Shown one piece after another: positions 17,874-24,888 of a DNA stretch of 64,000 bases. Under the pieces are notes generated by a model, which saw only the letters and a program-made list of their open reading frames with translations, was not told where the DNA came from and did not search any database. Each line of letters opens with the position of its first letter. Positions within the stretch are counted from its first letter, which is position 1. The DNA comes from Campylobacter vicugnae. GTDB taxonomy: Bacteria > Campylobacterota > Campylobacteria > Campylobacterales > Campylobacteraceae. Both the position numbers and the translations under genes were made by a program. The stretch covers positions 496,001-560,000 of the forward strand of contig NZ_CP018793.1 of the NCBI RefSeq assembly GCF_002139875.1, given 5' to 3'.

Positions 17874-18203
17874 ATGAATAGCGAGATTTTAATGCGTATT
17901 ATGGTTATGTTTGATTTGCCAGTAGGGAGCAAAAAAGAGCGAAAAGAGGCTGCTAAATTTAGAAGTTCTCTTTTAAAATGTGGATTTTTTATGTTGCAAT
18001 TTTCTGTATATGCTAGAATAGTGCGTGGATATGATAAGGCTGAGGTCATTACTAATAAGATAAAGTCTAAATTGCCTAGCAAAGGAAATGTGCGAATGAT
18101 TACAATCACTGAAAAGCAGTATGCAAATATGGTAGTATTAAAAGGCGAACCAAAAAACTCTACAGAGAAACTAAGCTTAGAAAAAAGCTTATTTGAATTT
18201 TGA
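17874..18203 (+). CDS. cas2: Cas2, spacer-acquisition subunit
   Basis: 109 residues with the ferredoxin-like Cas2 pattern: MRIMVMFDLPVGSKKERKEA, FRSSLLKCGFFMLQFSVYARIV, and NVRMITITEKQYANMVV. It bridges two Cas1 dimers during spacer integration. It begins 3 bp after cas1. Its 3' end is crossed on the opposite strand by the expected 3' end of the tracrRNA. Confidence 0.95.
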   Translation: MNSEILMRIMVMFDLPVGSKKERKEAAKFRSSLLKCGFFMLQFSVYARIVRGYDKAEVITNKIKSKLPSKGNVRMITITEKQYANMVVLKGEPKNSTEKLSLEKSLFEF

Positions 18204-18290
18204 ATATTTTGCCAGGATATACCTGGCAAATGGTTGCGATCTAAAAAGATCTTATTATAAGAATGCCCTTAGTTTTTATATGTTATAAGA
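18200..18290 (-). ncRNA. Predicted tracrRNA
   Basis: On the minus strand, bases 18289 to 18254 form an anti-repeat: 30 of 36 positions are complementary to the crRNA-sense repeat, with the core CTAAGGGCATTCTTATA. A TATAAT box at 18301-18296 would start the RNA near 18289. Behind the anti-repeat follow two hairpins: GATCT-TTTT-AGATC (18251-18238) and a 9-bp stem TTTGCCAGG/CCTGGCAAA (18230-18208). This is the order expected for a II-C tracrRNA: anti-repeat, then stem loops gripped by Cas9. The 3' end is uncertain because no U run follows the last hairpin; it may extend into the cas2 stop region. Strand is opposite to cas genes and the same as the array. Confidence 0.8.
18208..18230. terminator. 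Hairpin at the tracrRNA 3' end, just behind cas2
   Basis: A perfect 9-bp stem with a 5-nt loop 5 bp after the cas2 stop. It can fold on both strands, so it may serve both as the last tracrRNA stem loop and as the end of the cas transcript. Neither side has a long T run, so its strength as a terminator is doubtful. Confidence 0.5.
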
Positions 18291-18295
18291 CCTAA

Positions 18296-18301
18296 ATTAT
18301 A
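18296..18301 (-). promoter_or_regulatory. Likely -10 box of the tracrRNA promoter
   Basis: TATAAT on the minus strand, preceded by TG, about seven bases before the first base of the anti-repeat. Campylobacter vegetative promoters rely mainly on the -10 box, so absence of a clear -35 is expected. Confidence 0.6.
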
Positions 18302-18381
18302 CAGTTTATTGATTTAAAATTTAATTAAGATATTAAAATTTAAATCAAAATACCATAAAATCATATCTATAAGAAGTTTCT
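18302..18381. other. AT-rich segment between tracrRNA promoter and first repeat
   Basis: Eighty bases with no gene. It holds a near-perfect AT-only inverted repeat (GATTTAAAATTT at 18311-18322, AAAATTTAAATC at 18335-18346, one mismatch). Next to the first repeat lies a core-deleted inverted copy of the repeat. It is the candidate leader or trailer region of the array. Confidence 0.5.
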
Positions 18382-18416
18382 ATTATAACATATAGAAACT
18401 AAGGGGGTTCTTATAG
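18367..18416. repeat. Inverted, core-deleted repeat copy facing the first CRISPR repeat
   Basis: Bases 18367-18383 (CTATAAGAA then GTTTCTAT) are the exact reverse complement of two blocks of the adjoining repeat, TTCTTATAG (18408-18416) and ATAGAAAC (18392-18399). Only the 8-nt core TAAGGGGG between those blocks is absent. All 17 bases match, so the array edge forms a dyad. Confidence 0.75.
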
Positions 18417-19064
18417 CTAATATTTAGACATATTCAAATTACCATAATTATAACATATAGAAACTAAGGGGGTTCTTATAGCTATATCTAATTCATCTAT
18501 GTTTATCCCTAATTATAACATATAGAAACTAAGGGGGTTCTTATAGCTTTATCAATCTTTACATCTTGTAGTAGCTGTATTATAACATATAGAAACTAAG
18601 GGGGTTCTTATAGCAGTTAAACCGCACGATAAAAAGCGCAGCACTATTATAACATATAGAAACTAAGGGGGTTCTTATAGCAAAGGAGTAGTATATGCAA
18701 TCAAAATATTATTATAACATATAGAAACTAAGGGGGTTCTTATAGCCCAAAAAAGCAAAAATGAAACTAAATAAAGGATTATAACATATAGAAACTAAGG
18801 GGGTTCTTATAGCCGCAAACGGGCAATTAACAAATAAAAATAATTATAACATATAGAAACTAAGGGGGTTCTTATAGCTGAAAATGTATATACATTTGCT
18901 GGTCTTGAATTATAACATATAGAAACTAAGGGGGTTCTTATAGCTTGGGACACTTGAAATACCATCAAGACCCTATTATAACATATAGAAACTAAGGGGG
19001 TTCTTATAGCCTGCATATTCACCATATTTTACTTTTTCTATATTATAACATATAGAAACTAAGG
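18382..19064 (-). CRISPR. Type II-C CRISPR array, ten spacers
   Basis: Ten identical 36-bp repeats starting at 18382, 18447, 18512, 18579, 18646, 18711, 18778, 18843, 18909 and 18975, plus a 23-bp partial repeat at 19042-19064. The ten spacers are 29-31 bp and all different. The crRNA sense is the minus strand: there each repeat begins GCTATAAGAACCCCC and ends TATGTTATAAT, an extended -10 box at the spacer border, as known for intrarepeat promoters of Neisseria type II-C arrays. The anti-repeat confirms this strand. Expected crRNAs start some six bases inside each spacer and carry a guide of roughly 24 nt. Identical repeats suggest the array is in use. Confidence 0.97.
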
Positions 19065-19089
19065 TTTTTTATGATTAAAATTCAAATAT

Positions 19090-19103
19090 GGAACACAACT
19101 TGC
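19090..19103 (+). promoter_or_regulatory. Sigma-54 (RpoN) promoter of the flgF/flgG2-flgG genes
   Basis: GGAAC, five bases, TTGCTT with GG at 19090-19091 and GC at 19102-19103, exactly ten bases apart. This is the Campylobacter RpoN consensus for hook and rod genes. The start would be near 19115, about 20 bases before the true ATG at 19136. It begins only 25 bp beyond the last CRISPR repeat. Confidence 0.85.
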
Positions 19104-19135
19104 TTAATGCTTATAAAATTAACGCAGGAGCAACA

Positions 19136-19951
19136 ATGCAAAATGGATATTATCAAGCGACTGGTGCGATGGTGACGCAGTTTAACCGCTTAGATATCAT
19201 CACCAATAATCTTGCTAATGTAAATACTAGCGGATATAAAAAAGATGATGTAGTAATAGCTGATTTTGAAAGAATATTTAAAGAGACAAAAGATACTTTG
19301 CCATTAGAAAATCACACTAAAGATGCTGCTAAATTTCTAAATAGAACACTAAATAGGGTTCCTCATATCAATGAAGTTTATACCGATTTTGGAGTAGGAG
19401 GCTTAAAGCATACCAATAATCCTTTAGATGTAGCTATTGGCAAAAACGATATATTTTTAGTAGTAGATACTCCAGCTGGTGTGCGACTGACTAAAAATGG
19501 CTCTTTAAATTTAGATAATGAGGGTTATTTGGTAACTAAAGAGGGTTATAGAGTTTTGCCTGCAAATTATGAAGCTCAGCCGCCATTAACTAGAGGCATA
19601 GTAATCCCACAAGATGCTCCAATGACTATTGATAGTAATGGCAATATATACTCAAACCAAGTTCCAGTAGGTAGGCTATATGTTGCTCAACCTAGAGAGC
19701 TTAGAGAGTTGCAAAAAGAGGGAGATAATCTTTATAAAATTGATAATATGGATGATGTTATAGATAATGCTACAAGCGGCTCAATCTCTCAAGGATACGC
19801 ACAGATATCAAATGTCAATCCAGTCAAAGAGATGGTAAGCTTGATAGAGACTCAACGAATGGTAGATATGTATCAAAAAGTAATGACAACACATATGAGC
19901 GATCTTAACCAAGACGCTATAAATAAACTAGCTTCAATGAGAGCTAATTAA
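19136..19951 (+). CDS. flgF: Flagellar basal-body rod protein FlgF (FlgG2)
   Basis: 271 residues from ATG 19136, which follows GCAGGAG and gives the usual rod-protein opening [13 protein letters not shown]. An in-frame ATG at 19088 overlaps the RpoN promoter and can be dismissed. The N-terminal rod motif ([20 protein letters not shown]) and the C-terminal coiled part ([20 protein letters not shown]) are typical of the FlgF/FlgG family. In Campylobacter this gene is often called flgG2. It forms the proximal rod, passing through the periplasm, and lies 11 bp before flgG. Confidence 0.93.
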   Translation: MQNGYYQATGAMVTQFNRLDIITNNLANVNTSGYKKDDVVIADFERIFKETKDTLPLENHTKDAAKFLNRTLNRVPHINEVYTDFGVGGLKHTNNPLDVAIGKNDIFLVVDTPAGVRLTKNGSLNLDNEGYLVTKEGYRVLPANYEAQPPLTRGIVIPQDAPMTIDSNGNIYSNQVPVGRLYVAQPRELRELQKEGDNLYKIDNMDDVIDNATSGSISQGYAQISNVNPVKEMVSLIETQRMVDMYQKVMTTHMSDLNQDAINKLASMRAN

Positions 19952-19962
19952 AGGATAAGATA

Positions 19963-20751
19963 ATGATAAGATCACTATATACAGCAGCTACAGGTATGAT
20001 AGCACAACAAACACAAATAGATACAACTTCGCACAATATATCAAATGTTAATACAATAGGATATAAGAAAAATAGAGCTGAATTTGCAGATTTAATGTAT
20101 CAAACAATGCAATACGCTGGTACGCCTACAAGTGCTACTACAATGAGCCCTACAGGTATGGAAGTAGGTCTTGGCGTTAGACCGACTGCTATTACTAAGA
20201 TGTTTAATCAAGGTTACTTTAAAGAGACTGGAAATAATCTAGATATGACTATTGCTGGAAATGGATTTTTCCAAGTTCAACTACCAGATGGAACAACAGC
20301 ATATACAAGAAATGGCTCATTTAAACTTGATGGTGATGGAAATATAGTAAATAGTGATGGATATAGACTTTTGCCAGAGATGACTATTCCAGCTGATGCA
20401 ATTGAGATATCTGTCGGGATTGATGGAACTATATCTGTACTTCAACCAGGCAATGAAGAGATGACGCAAATAGGACAAATAGAGCTGGCAAGCTTTATAA
20501 ATCCAGCTGGACTTCATGCTATGGGAGATAATAACTTTTTAGAAACAGCAGCAAGCGGTGCGCCAAATATTGGTAATGGTGGAGAGGATGGATTTGGTCA
20601 GATTAAGCAAGGGTTTGTAGAGATGAGTAATGTTCAGCTTGTTGAAGAGATGACAGATCTAATCACAGGCCAAAGAGCATATGAGGCAAATTCTAAAGCA
20701 ATTACAACAAGTGATGAGATGCTCCAAACTGTAAATCAGTTAAAGCGTTAA
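19963..20751 (+). CDS. flgG: Flagellar basal-body rod protein FlgG
   Basis: 262 residues. [36 protein letters not shown] is the distal-rod opening, given here only in part as [12 protein letters not shown] and SHNISNVNT. The central domain ([20 protein letters not shown]) and C-terminal [23 protein letters not shown] complete the family pattern. It builds the distal rod below the hook. It shares the RpoN promoter with flgF and is followed by a strong terminator. Confidence 0.96.
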   Translation: MIRSLYTAATGMIAQQTQIDTTSHNISNVNTIGYKKNRAEFADLMYQTMQYAGTPTSATTMSPTGMEVGLGVRPTAITKMFNQGYFKETGNNLDMTIAGNGFFQVQLPDGTTAYTRNGSFKLDGDGNIVNSDGYRLLPEMTIPADAIEISVGIDGTISVLQPGNEEMTQIGQIELASFINPAGLHAMGDNNFLETAASGAPNIGNGGEDGFGQIKQGFVEMSNVQLVEEMTDLITGQRAYEANSKAITTSDEMLQTVNQLKR

Positions 20752-20774
20752 TATAGCTGATTAATATTTATTAT

Positions 20775-20797
20775 AAAAGCCCTTTTTAAGGGCTTTT
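20775..20797 (+). terminator. Terminator behind flgG
   Basis: Perfect 10-bp stem AAAAGCCCTT/AAGGGCTTTT with a TTT loop; the stem ends in TTTT, giving the U run of a rho-independent terminator. It starts 24 bp after the flgG stop. Confidence 0.85.
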
Positions 20798-20956
20798 GCT
20801 GATTTTTAATTTCTCATTTAAATTATTTAATATTTATATCTTTAAATTTCTATAATGTAGGTTAGATAATATCATAAATTAAGCAAATTGAATTATAGTT
20901 TATTGGACTTTAAAATCTTTTTTGTTATACTCAATGATTTAATTAAGGGAATTATC

Positions 20957-21946
20957 ATGTTAAATTCAGATAAAATTAGAGCCTTTGGAGAGTGGGAAGA
21001 TCAAGAGCTTTTGATGCTTAGTATTCCGCATATTAATAGCGACTGGGCTGAGTATTTAGATGAAATTTTAGATAGTTATGAAGAGTTAGTAAGAGCAGTT
21101 AGCAAATATCAAAAAGTGCTATTAATAGCGCCAAATTTAAGCTATTTTGATAGATTTAAAAAATTTGATAATTGCGAGTTTTTGCAAATTGATACTGATG
21201 ATACTTGGATTAGAGATTATGGTGCTATTGATGTTAGGCGTGGCGATGAGATTATTAGCTATGATTTTAAATTTAACGCTTGGGGCGGTAAATTTAGCAG
21301 TAGCAAAGATGATGTAGTAAATAAAAAATTATTTGAGCATTTTGGAACTAAATTAGAAGAGATTGATCTGATTTTAGAAGGTGGTAGTATCGATTTTAAT
21401 GGCGATGGAGTGATGCTTACAACTACTGAGTGTTTGCTAAATGATAATAGAAATAGACTTAGTAAGGATGAGCTTGAGATAAAGCTAAAAGATCTATTTG
21501 GTTTAAATAAGATAGTTTGGTTAAATCATGGATTTATAAAAGGCGATGATACTGATAGTCATGTAGATACTCTAGCTAGATTTATTGATAAAAATACAGT
21601 AGCTTATGCAGCTTGTGATGATAAGAGTGATGAGCATTATGAAGAGTTAAATTTAATGAAGCAAGAGCTTGAAGCAGCTGGGTTTAATCTTGTAGCTCTA
21701 CCATTGCCAAAACCTGTAATTTATGAAGGCAAAAGACTTGGCGCTACATATTGTAATTTTATCTTTATAAATGGTGCCATCATAGTGCCTACATATGGAG
21801 ATAAAGAGGCTGATGAGTATGCTATAAATGCTCTTAAAAGTGCCTTGCCTAATAAAGATATAATAGGCGTAGATAGTAGAGTGTTTATTAGACAAAATGG
21901 TAGCCTTCACTGCTCTAGTCAAAATAGATATAAAAGGAATATATAA
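20957..21946 (+). CDS. aguA: Agmatine deiminase
   Basis: 329 residues from ATG 20957, preceded by AAGGGA; a longer frame from 20888 adds a hydrophobic stretch absent from the family. Conserved blocks of the guanidino-group deiminase fold are present: DTWIRDYGAID, LEGGSIDFNGDG, HGFIKGDDTDSHVDTLARF, and the C-terminal catalytic cysteine in GSLHCSSQ. It converts agmatine to N-carbamoylputrescine and ammonia. Its stop overlaps the next start (TAATG), and that gene encodes the following step of the pathway. Confidence 0.9.
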   Translation: MLNSDKIRAFGEWEDQELLMLSIPHINSDWAEYLDEILDSYEELVRAVSKYQKVLLIAPNLSYFDRFKKFDNCEFLQIDTDDTWIRDYGAIDVRRGDEIISYDFKFNAWGGKFSSSKDDVVNKKLFEHFGTKLEEIDLILEGGSIDFNGDGVMLTTTECLLNDNRNRLSKDELEIKLKDLFGLNKIVWLNHGFIKGDDTDSHVDTLARFIDKNTVAYAACDDKSDEHYEELNLMKQELEAAGFNLVALPLPKPVIYEGKRLGATYCNFIFINGAIIVPTYGDKEADEYAINALKSALPNKDIIGVDSRVFIRQNGSLHCSSQNRYKRNI

Positions 21947-22812
21947 TGAAAGTAGCATTAATAGCGCATAAATATTATGGGGATAAAGATAGCACGATTA
22001 AACGCACTACTCAAATGATAAAAGAAGCTGCTAGCAGTGGAGCGCAGCTTGTAGTGCTTCAAGAATTTCATCAAGGAGCATATTTTTGTCAAGATGAAAA
22101 TGTGGATAAATTTGATTTAGCTATTAATTATAAAGAGGATAAAAAATATTGGAGTAGCGTGGCTAAAGAGTGCAATATAGTGCTAGTAACTTCGCTATTT
22201 GAGAAGCGAACTGAGGGGCTGTATCATAATACTGCTGTTGTATTTGATACTGATGGAAGAGAGGCTGGAATATATAGAAAAATGCATATCCCAGATGATC
22301 CAAATTTTTATGAAAAATTCTATTTTACGCCTGGGGATTTAGGATTTAAGCCAATTGATACTAGTCTTGGTAGAATTGGGGTTTTGGTTTGTTGGGATCA
22401 GTGGTATCCTGAAGCTGCTAGATTGATGGCATTAAATGGAGCTAAAATGCTTATATATCCAACGGCAATTGGCTGGTTTGACTCTGATGATGAAGCGACA
22501 AAATCAGCTCAATTAGAGGCTTGGGTAGCAGTCCAAAGAGGTCATGCTGTAGCCAATAGCTTACCAGTGATTGCAGTTAATCGTGTAGGTTTTGAGAGCG
22601 ATGAGAGTGGTGGCGGGATTAGATTTTGGGGCAATAGCTTTGTTTTTGATGCACAAGGCGTAGAGCTGTTTAGATCAAATTCAACCGATGAGATTGTTCA
22701 AATAGTAGATATAGATATGCAAAAATGCGAGCAAGTTCGTCGATGGTGGCCATTTTTGCGTGATAGAAGAATTGAAGCCTATGGCGATATAACAAAGAGA
22801 TTTATAGATTAA
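21946..22812 (+). CDS. aguB: N-carbamoylputrescine amidohydrolase
   Basis: 288 residues of the nitrilase/CN-hydrolase superfamily. The catalytic triad is visible: Glu in VLQEFHQGAY, Lys in YRKMHIPDDP and Cys in GVLVCWDQWYPEAARL. It releases putrescine, CO2 and ammonia from N-carbamoylputrescine, so with aguA the pair gives the arginine-independent last steps to putrescine. The 3' end overlaps the convergent metallohydrolase gene by 11 bp. Confidence 0.92.
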   Translation: MKVALIAHKYYGDKDSTIKRTTQMIKEAASSGAQLVVLQEFHQGAYFCQDENVDKFDLAINYKEDKKYWSSVAKECNIVLVTSLFEKRTEGLYHNTAVVFDTDGREAGIYRKMHIPDDPNFYEKFYFTPGDLGFKPIDTSLGRIGVLVCWDQWYPEAARLMALNGAKMLIYPTAIGWFDSDDEATKSAQLEAWVAVQRGHAVANSLPVIAVNRVGFESDESGGGIRFWGNSFVFDAQGVELFRSNSTDEIVQIVDIDMQKCEQVRRWWPFLRDRRIEAYGDITKRFID

Positions 22813-23398
22813 GTCTGGATTTAAAATCAGGCATTAAAGAGAAGATAAAATCATAAAACTCCTTTTGGTGGTGTGGGTAGATAAGGTGCGCTAGTTCATG
22901 AAGGACTACATATTCGATAAATTTGATATCTTTTTGAATTAAATTTGTGCTAAAGTTTAAATAGCCTTTTTTGCTATTGCAGCTCCCCCACCTTGTGTTC
23001 ATCTTTTTGATTCTTATGGCATTTATAGGTCTATTTATTTTAGGATTATATATATTTATATACTGGTTTATTAGATCTTTTAATATGCTATTTGCGTAGT
23101 TTGTAAAAGTTTGAATATCTGGTGTAAATATTTGATTATCAATAATTTTAAAATCTGGTGAAATTTGAATTTGATAGCTTTTACCTAGAAATTTTATGGA
23201 GTTTGGGTCTGTTTTTGGAATTTTTGATAGGGTTTTTTCTATCCATTTAGTATGAGATGAGATAAAGCTTTCTATTTGAAATTTACTTGCATTGAGTGGA
23301 GCTACTAGTTTAATATCACCAGCTTTAGTAATCTTTAAGCGTAGATATTTTACCCGTTTTTTACTATATTCTATTTTAAAACCCTTATACTCTATCAA
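22802..23398 (-). CDS. YgjP-like metal-dependent hydrolase (DUF45/M48-like)
   Basis: 198 residues. The C-terminal zinc motif HELAHLIYPHHQKEF fits the YgjP/WLM type HExxH...H pattern, preceded by RWGSCNSKKGYLNFS, the other hallmark of DUF45. The N-terminal half is a small beta-rich region (VKYLRLKITKAGDIKLVAP). Members are putative metallopeptidases, and one was described as a UTP pyrophosphatase; the true substrate is not known. Convergent with aguB. Confidence 0.85.
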   Translation of the reverse strand: MIEYKGFKIEYSKKRVKYLRLKITKAGDIKLVAPLNASKFQIESFISSHTKWIEKTLSKIPKTDPNSIKFLGKSYQIQISPDFKIIDNQIFTPDIQTFTNYANSILKDLINQYINIYNPKINRPINAIRIKKMNTRWGSCNSKKGYLNFSTNLIQKDIKFIEYVVLHELAHLIYPHHQKEFYDFIFSLMPDFKSRLNL

Positions 23399-23547
23399 GC
23401 TAATTCCTTAAGATTAAATTTCAAGATTTTATCTAAATTATTGCTATATTTATTAAAAAATATTCAAATTTAAGTTTTAAATTTAAATATTTTTTAAACA
23501 AATAGTATTTGATTTTATTATTAAACTCTATTTTAGCAATGTTTTTG

Positions 23548-23553
23548 TATAAT
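23548..23553 (+). promoter_or_regulatory. Candidate -10 box for the MFS transporter gene
   Basis: TATAAT preceded by TTTTTG in a very AT-rich stretch, 32 bp before ATG 23585. A typical Campylobacter vegetative promoter shape. Confidence 0.55.
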
Positions 23554-23584
23554 ACTAGATTTAATTTTTTAAATAAGGAATAAG

Positions 23585-24880
23585 ATGGCTAGATCATTTA
23601 GTAGATCAGACATTAGAATTTTGGGGCTTTCATCTCTTGGTGGAATGCTTGAGTTTTATGATTTTATTATCTTTGTATTTTTTGCTTCTTATATATCATT
23701 ACTATTTTTTCCGACTGATTTAGATCCATTTTGGGCTATTTTTAATACATATGGTACCTTTGCTGCTGGATATTTAGCTAGGCCACTTGGCGGGATTATT
23801 ATGGCTCATTTTGGAGATAAAAATGGCCGTAAAAATATGTTTATGCTCTCTATTTTGCTTATGGTTATTCCTACATTTTTATTAGGTATTATGCCAACAT
23901 TTGAAAGTATTGGATATTTAGCACCAATTATTTTAGTTATTATTAGAATTTTACAAGGTATTGCAATTGGCGGAGAGCTTCCTGGAGCGTGGGTGTTTGT
24001 TAGTGAGCATGCACCTCGTGGAAAGCTATATACTAGCGTAAGCGTCCTTACAGCCGCAGTTGTAGCTGGTATCTTGCTTGGTAGTTTTGTTACTATGATT
24101 GTTAAAGATATTTGGAGTGATAATGAGATTAGAGATGGAATGTGGAGATTACCATTTATTTTAGGTGGTGTTTTTGGGATTATATCTATATATCTTAGAA
24201 GATATTTAAGTGAAACCCCGGTATTTAAAGAGATGCAAGAGAGAAATGAACTTGATAAAATTCCTTTAAAATCTGTATTTAAATTTCATAAAATTGATAG
24301 TATCGCATCTATGCTTATCACCTGGGTTTTAACTGGATGTATTGTTGTTCTTATACTTTTAATGCCAAATTTTATGCCTAAGGCATTTAACGCTGATGGA
24401 GTTGAGTTAGGACGTCTTACAACTATATATATGCAGATGGGCGCTATAGTTCTTTTATGTTTTGGTTGTTTTATTTATGGTAGATTAAGTGATAAATATG
24501 GTATTGCTAAAACTACTTTAGTATTGGCTTTATTATTTTCAATTAGTGTTTATGCCTATTTTGATGCGCTTTATAGTGGGGCGAGTTTTGAGATGGTGCT
24601 AGGGCTTTATTTACTTAGTGGTTTATTAGCCTGTGTTGGCCCATGTGGAGCGCCATTTTTAATGATTGCAATATTTCCTAATAAACTTAGATTTAGTGGG
24701 ATTTCATTTGCTTATAATATTGCTTATGCTATAGCCGGTGGTGTTACTACTCCATTTGCTACTGCTATGGTATTTAAATTTGACCCTATGTATTTGGCGT
24801 ATTATATGGTGGTTCTTGGCTTTATAGCTGTTGGTTGTAGTATATGGTTTATGCTTAGACGCAAAGATCTTAACATATAG
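23585..24880 (+). CDS. MFS transporter, metabolite:H+ symporter type
   Basis: 431 residues with twelve expected membrane segments. The family signature is clear: GGMLEFYDFIIF, LARPLGGIIMAHFGDKNGRK (loop 2-3), GIAIGGELPGAWVFVSEHAPRGK, and YLSETPVFKEM. These point to the MHS group (relatives of ProP, KgtP, ShiA), which takes up organic acids or osmolytes with protons. The substrate is not determined by these motifs. ABC-F follows after 8 bp. Confidence 0.85.
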   Translation: MARSFSRSDIRILGLSSLGGMLEFYDFIIFVFFASYISLLFFPTDLDPFWAIFNTYGTFAAGYLARPLGGIIMAHFGDKNGRKNMFMLSILLMVIPTFLLGIMPTFESIGYLAPIILVIIRILQGIAIGGELPGAWVFVSEHAPRGKLYTSVSVLTAAVVAGILLGSFVTMIVKDIWSDNEIRDGMWRLPFILGGVFGIISIYLRRYLSETPVFKEMQERNELDKIPLKSVFKFHKIDSIASMLITWVLTGCIVVLILLMPNFMPKAFNADGVELGRLTTIYMQMGAIVLLCFGCFIYGRLSDKYGIAKTTLVLALLFSISVYAYFDALYSGASFEMVLGLYLLSGLLACVGPCGAPFLMIAIFPNKLRFSGISFAYNIAYAIAGGVTTPFATAMVFKFDPMYLAYYMVVLGFIAVGCSIWFMLRRKDLNI

Positions 24881-24888
24881 GAATTGAT

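Noticed and set aside
18879-18974. Spacers 8 and 9 sharing GGTCTTGA on opposite strands, as if from one target
   Set aside because: An 8-base match among 45 spacer pairs on two strands is expected by chance.
18807-19025. Minus-strand open frame of 72 codons with a threefold AIRTPLVSICYN repeat
   Set aside because: It is the CRISPR array translated; the repeated peptide is the 36-bp repeat.
19088-19135. Upstream ATG extending the FlgF frame by 16 residues
   Set aside because: It overlaps the sigma-54 promoter and the expected start of transcription, and rod proteins begin at the ATG at 19136, which has a good ribosome-binding site.
20888-20956. Extension of agmatine deiminase with a hydrophobic N-terminus
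   Set aside because: No ribosome-binding site, and the enzyme family is cytoplasmic and begins at the ATG at 20957.
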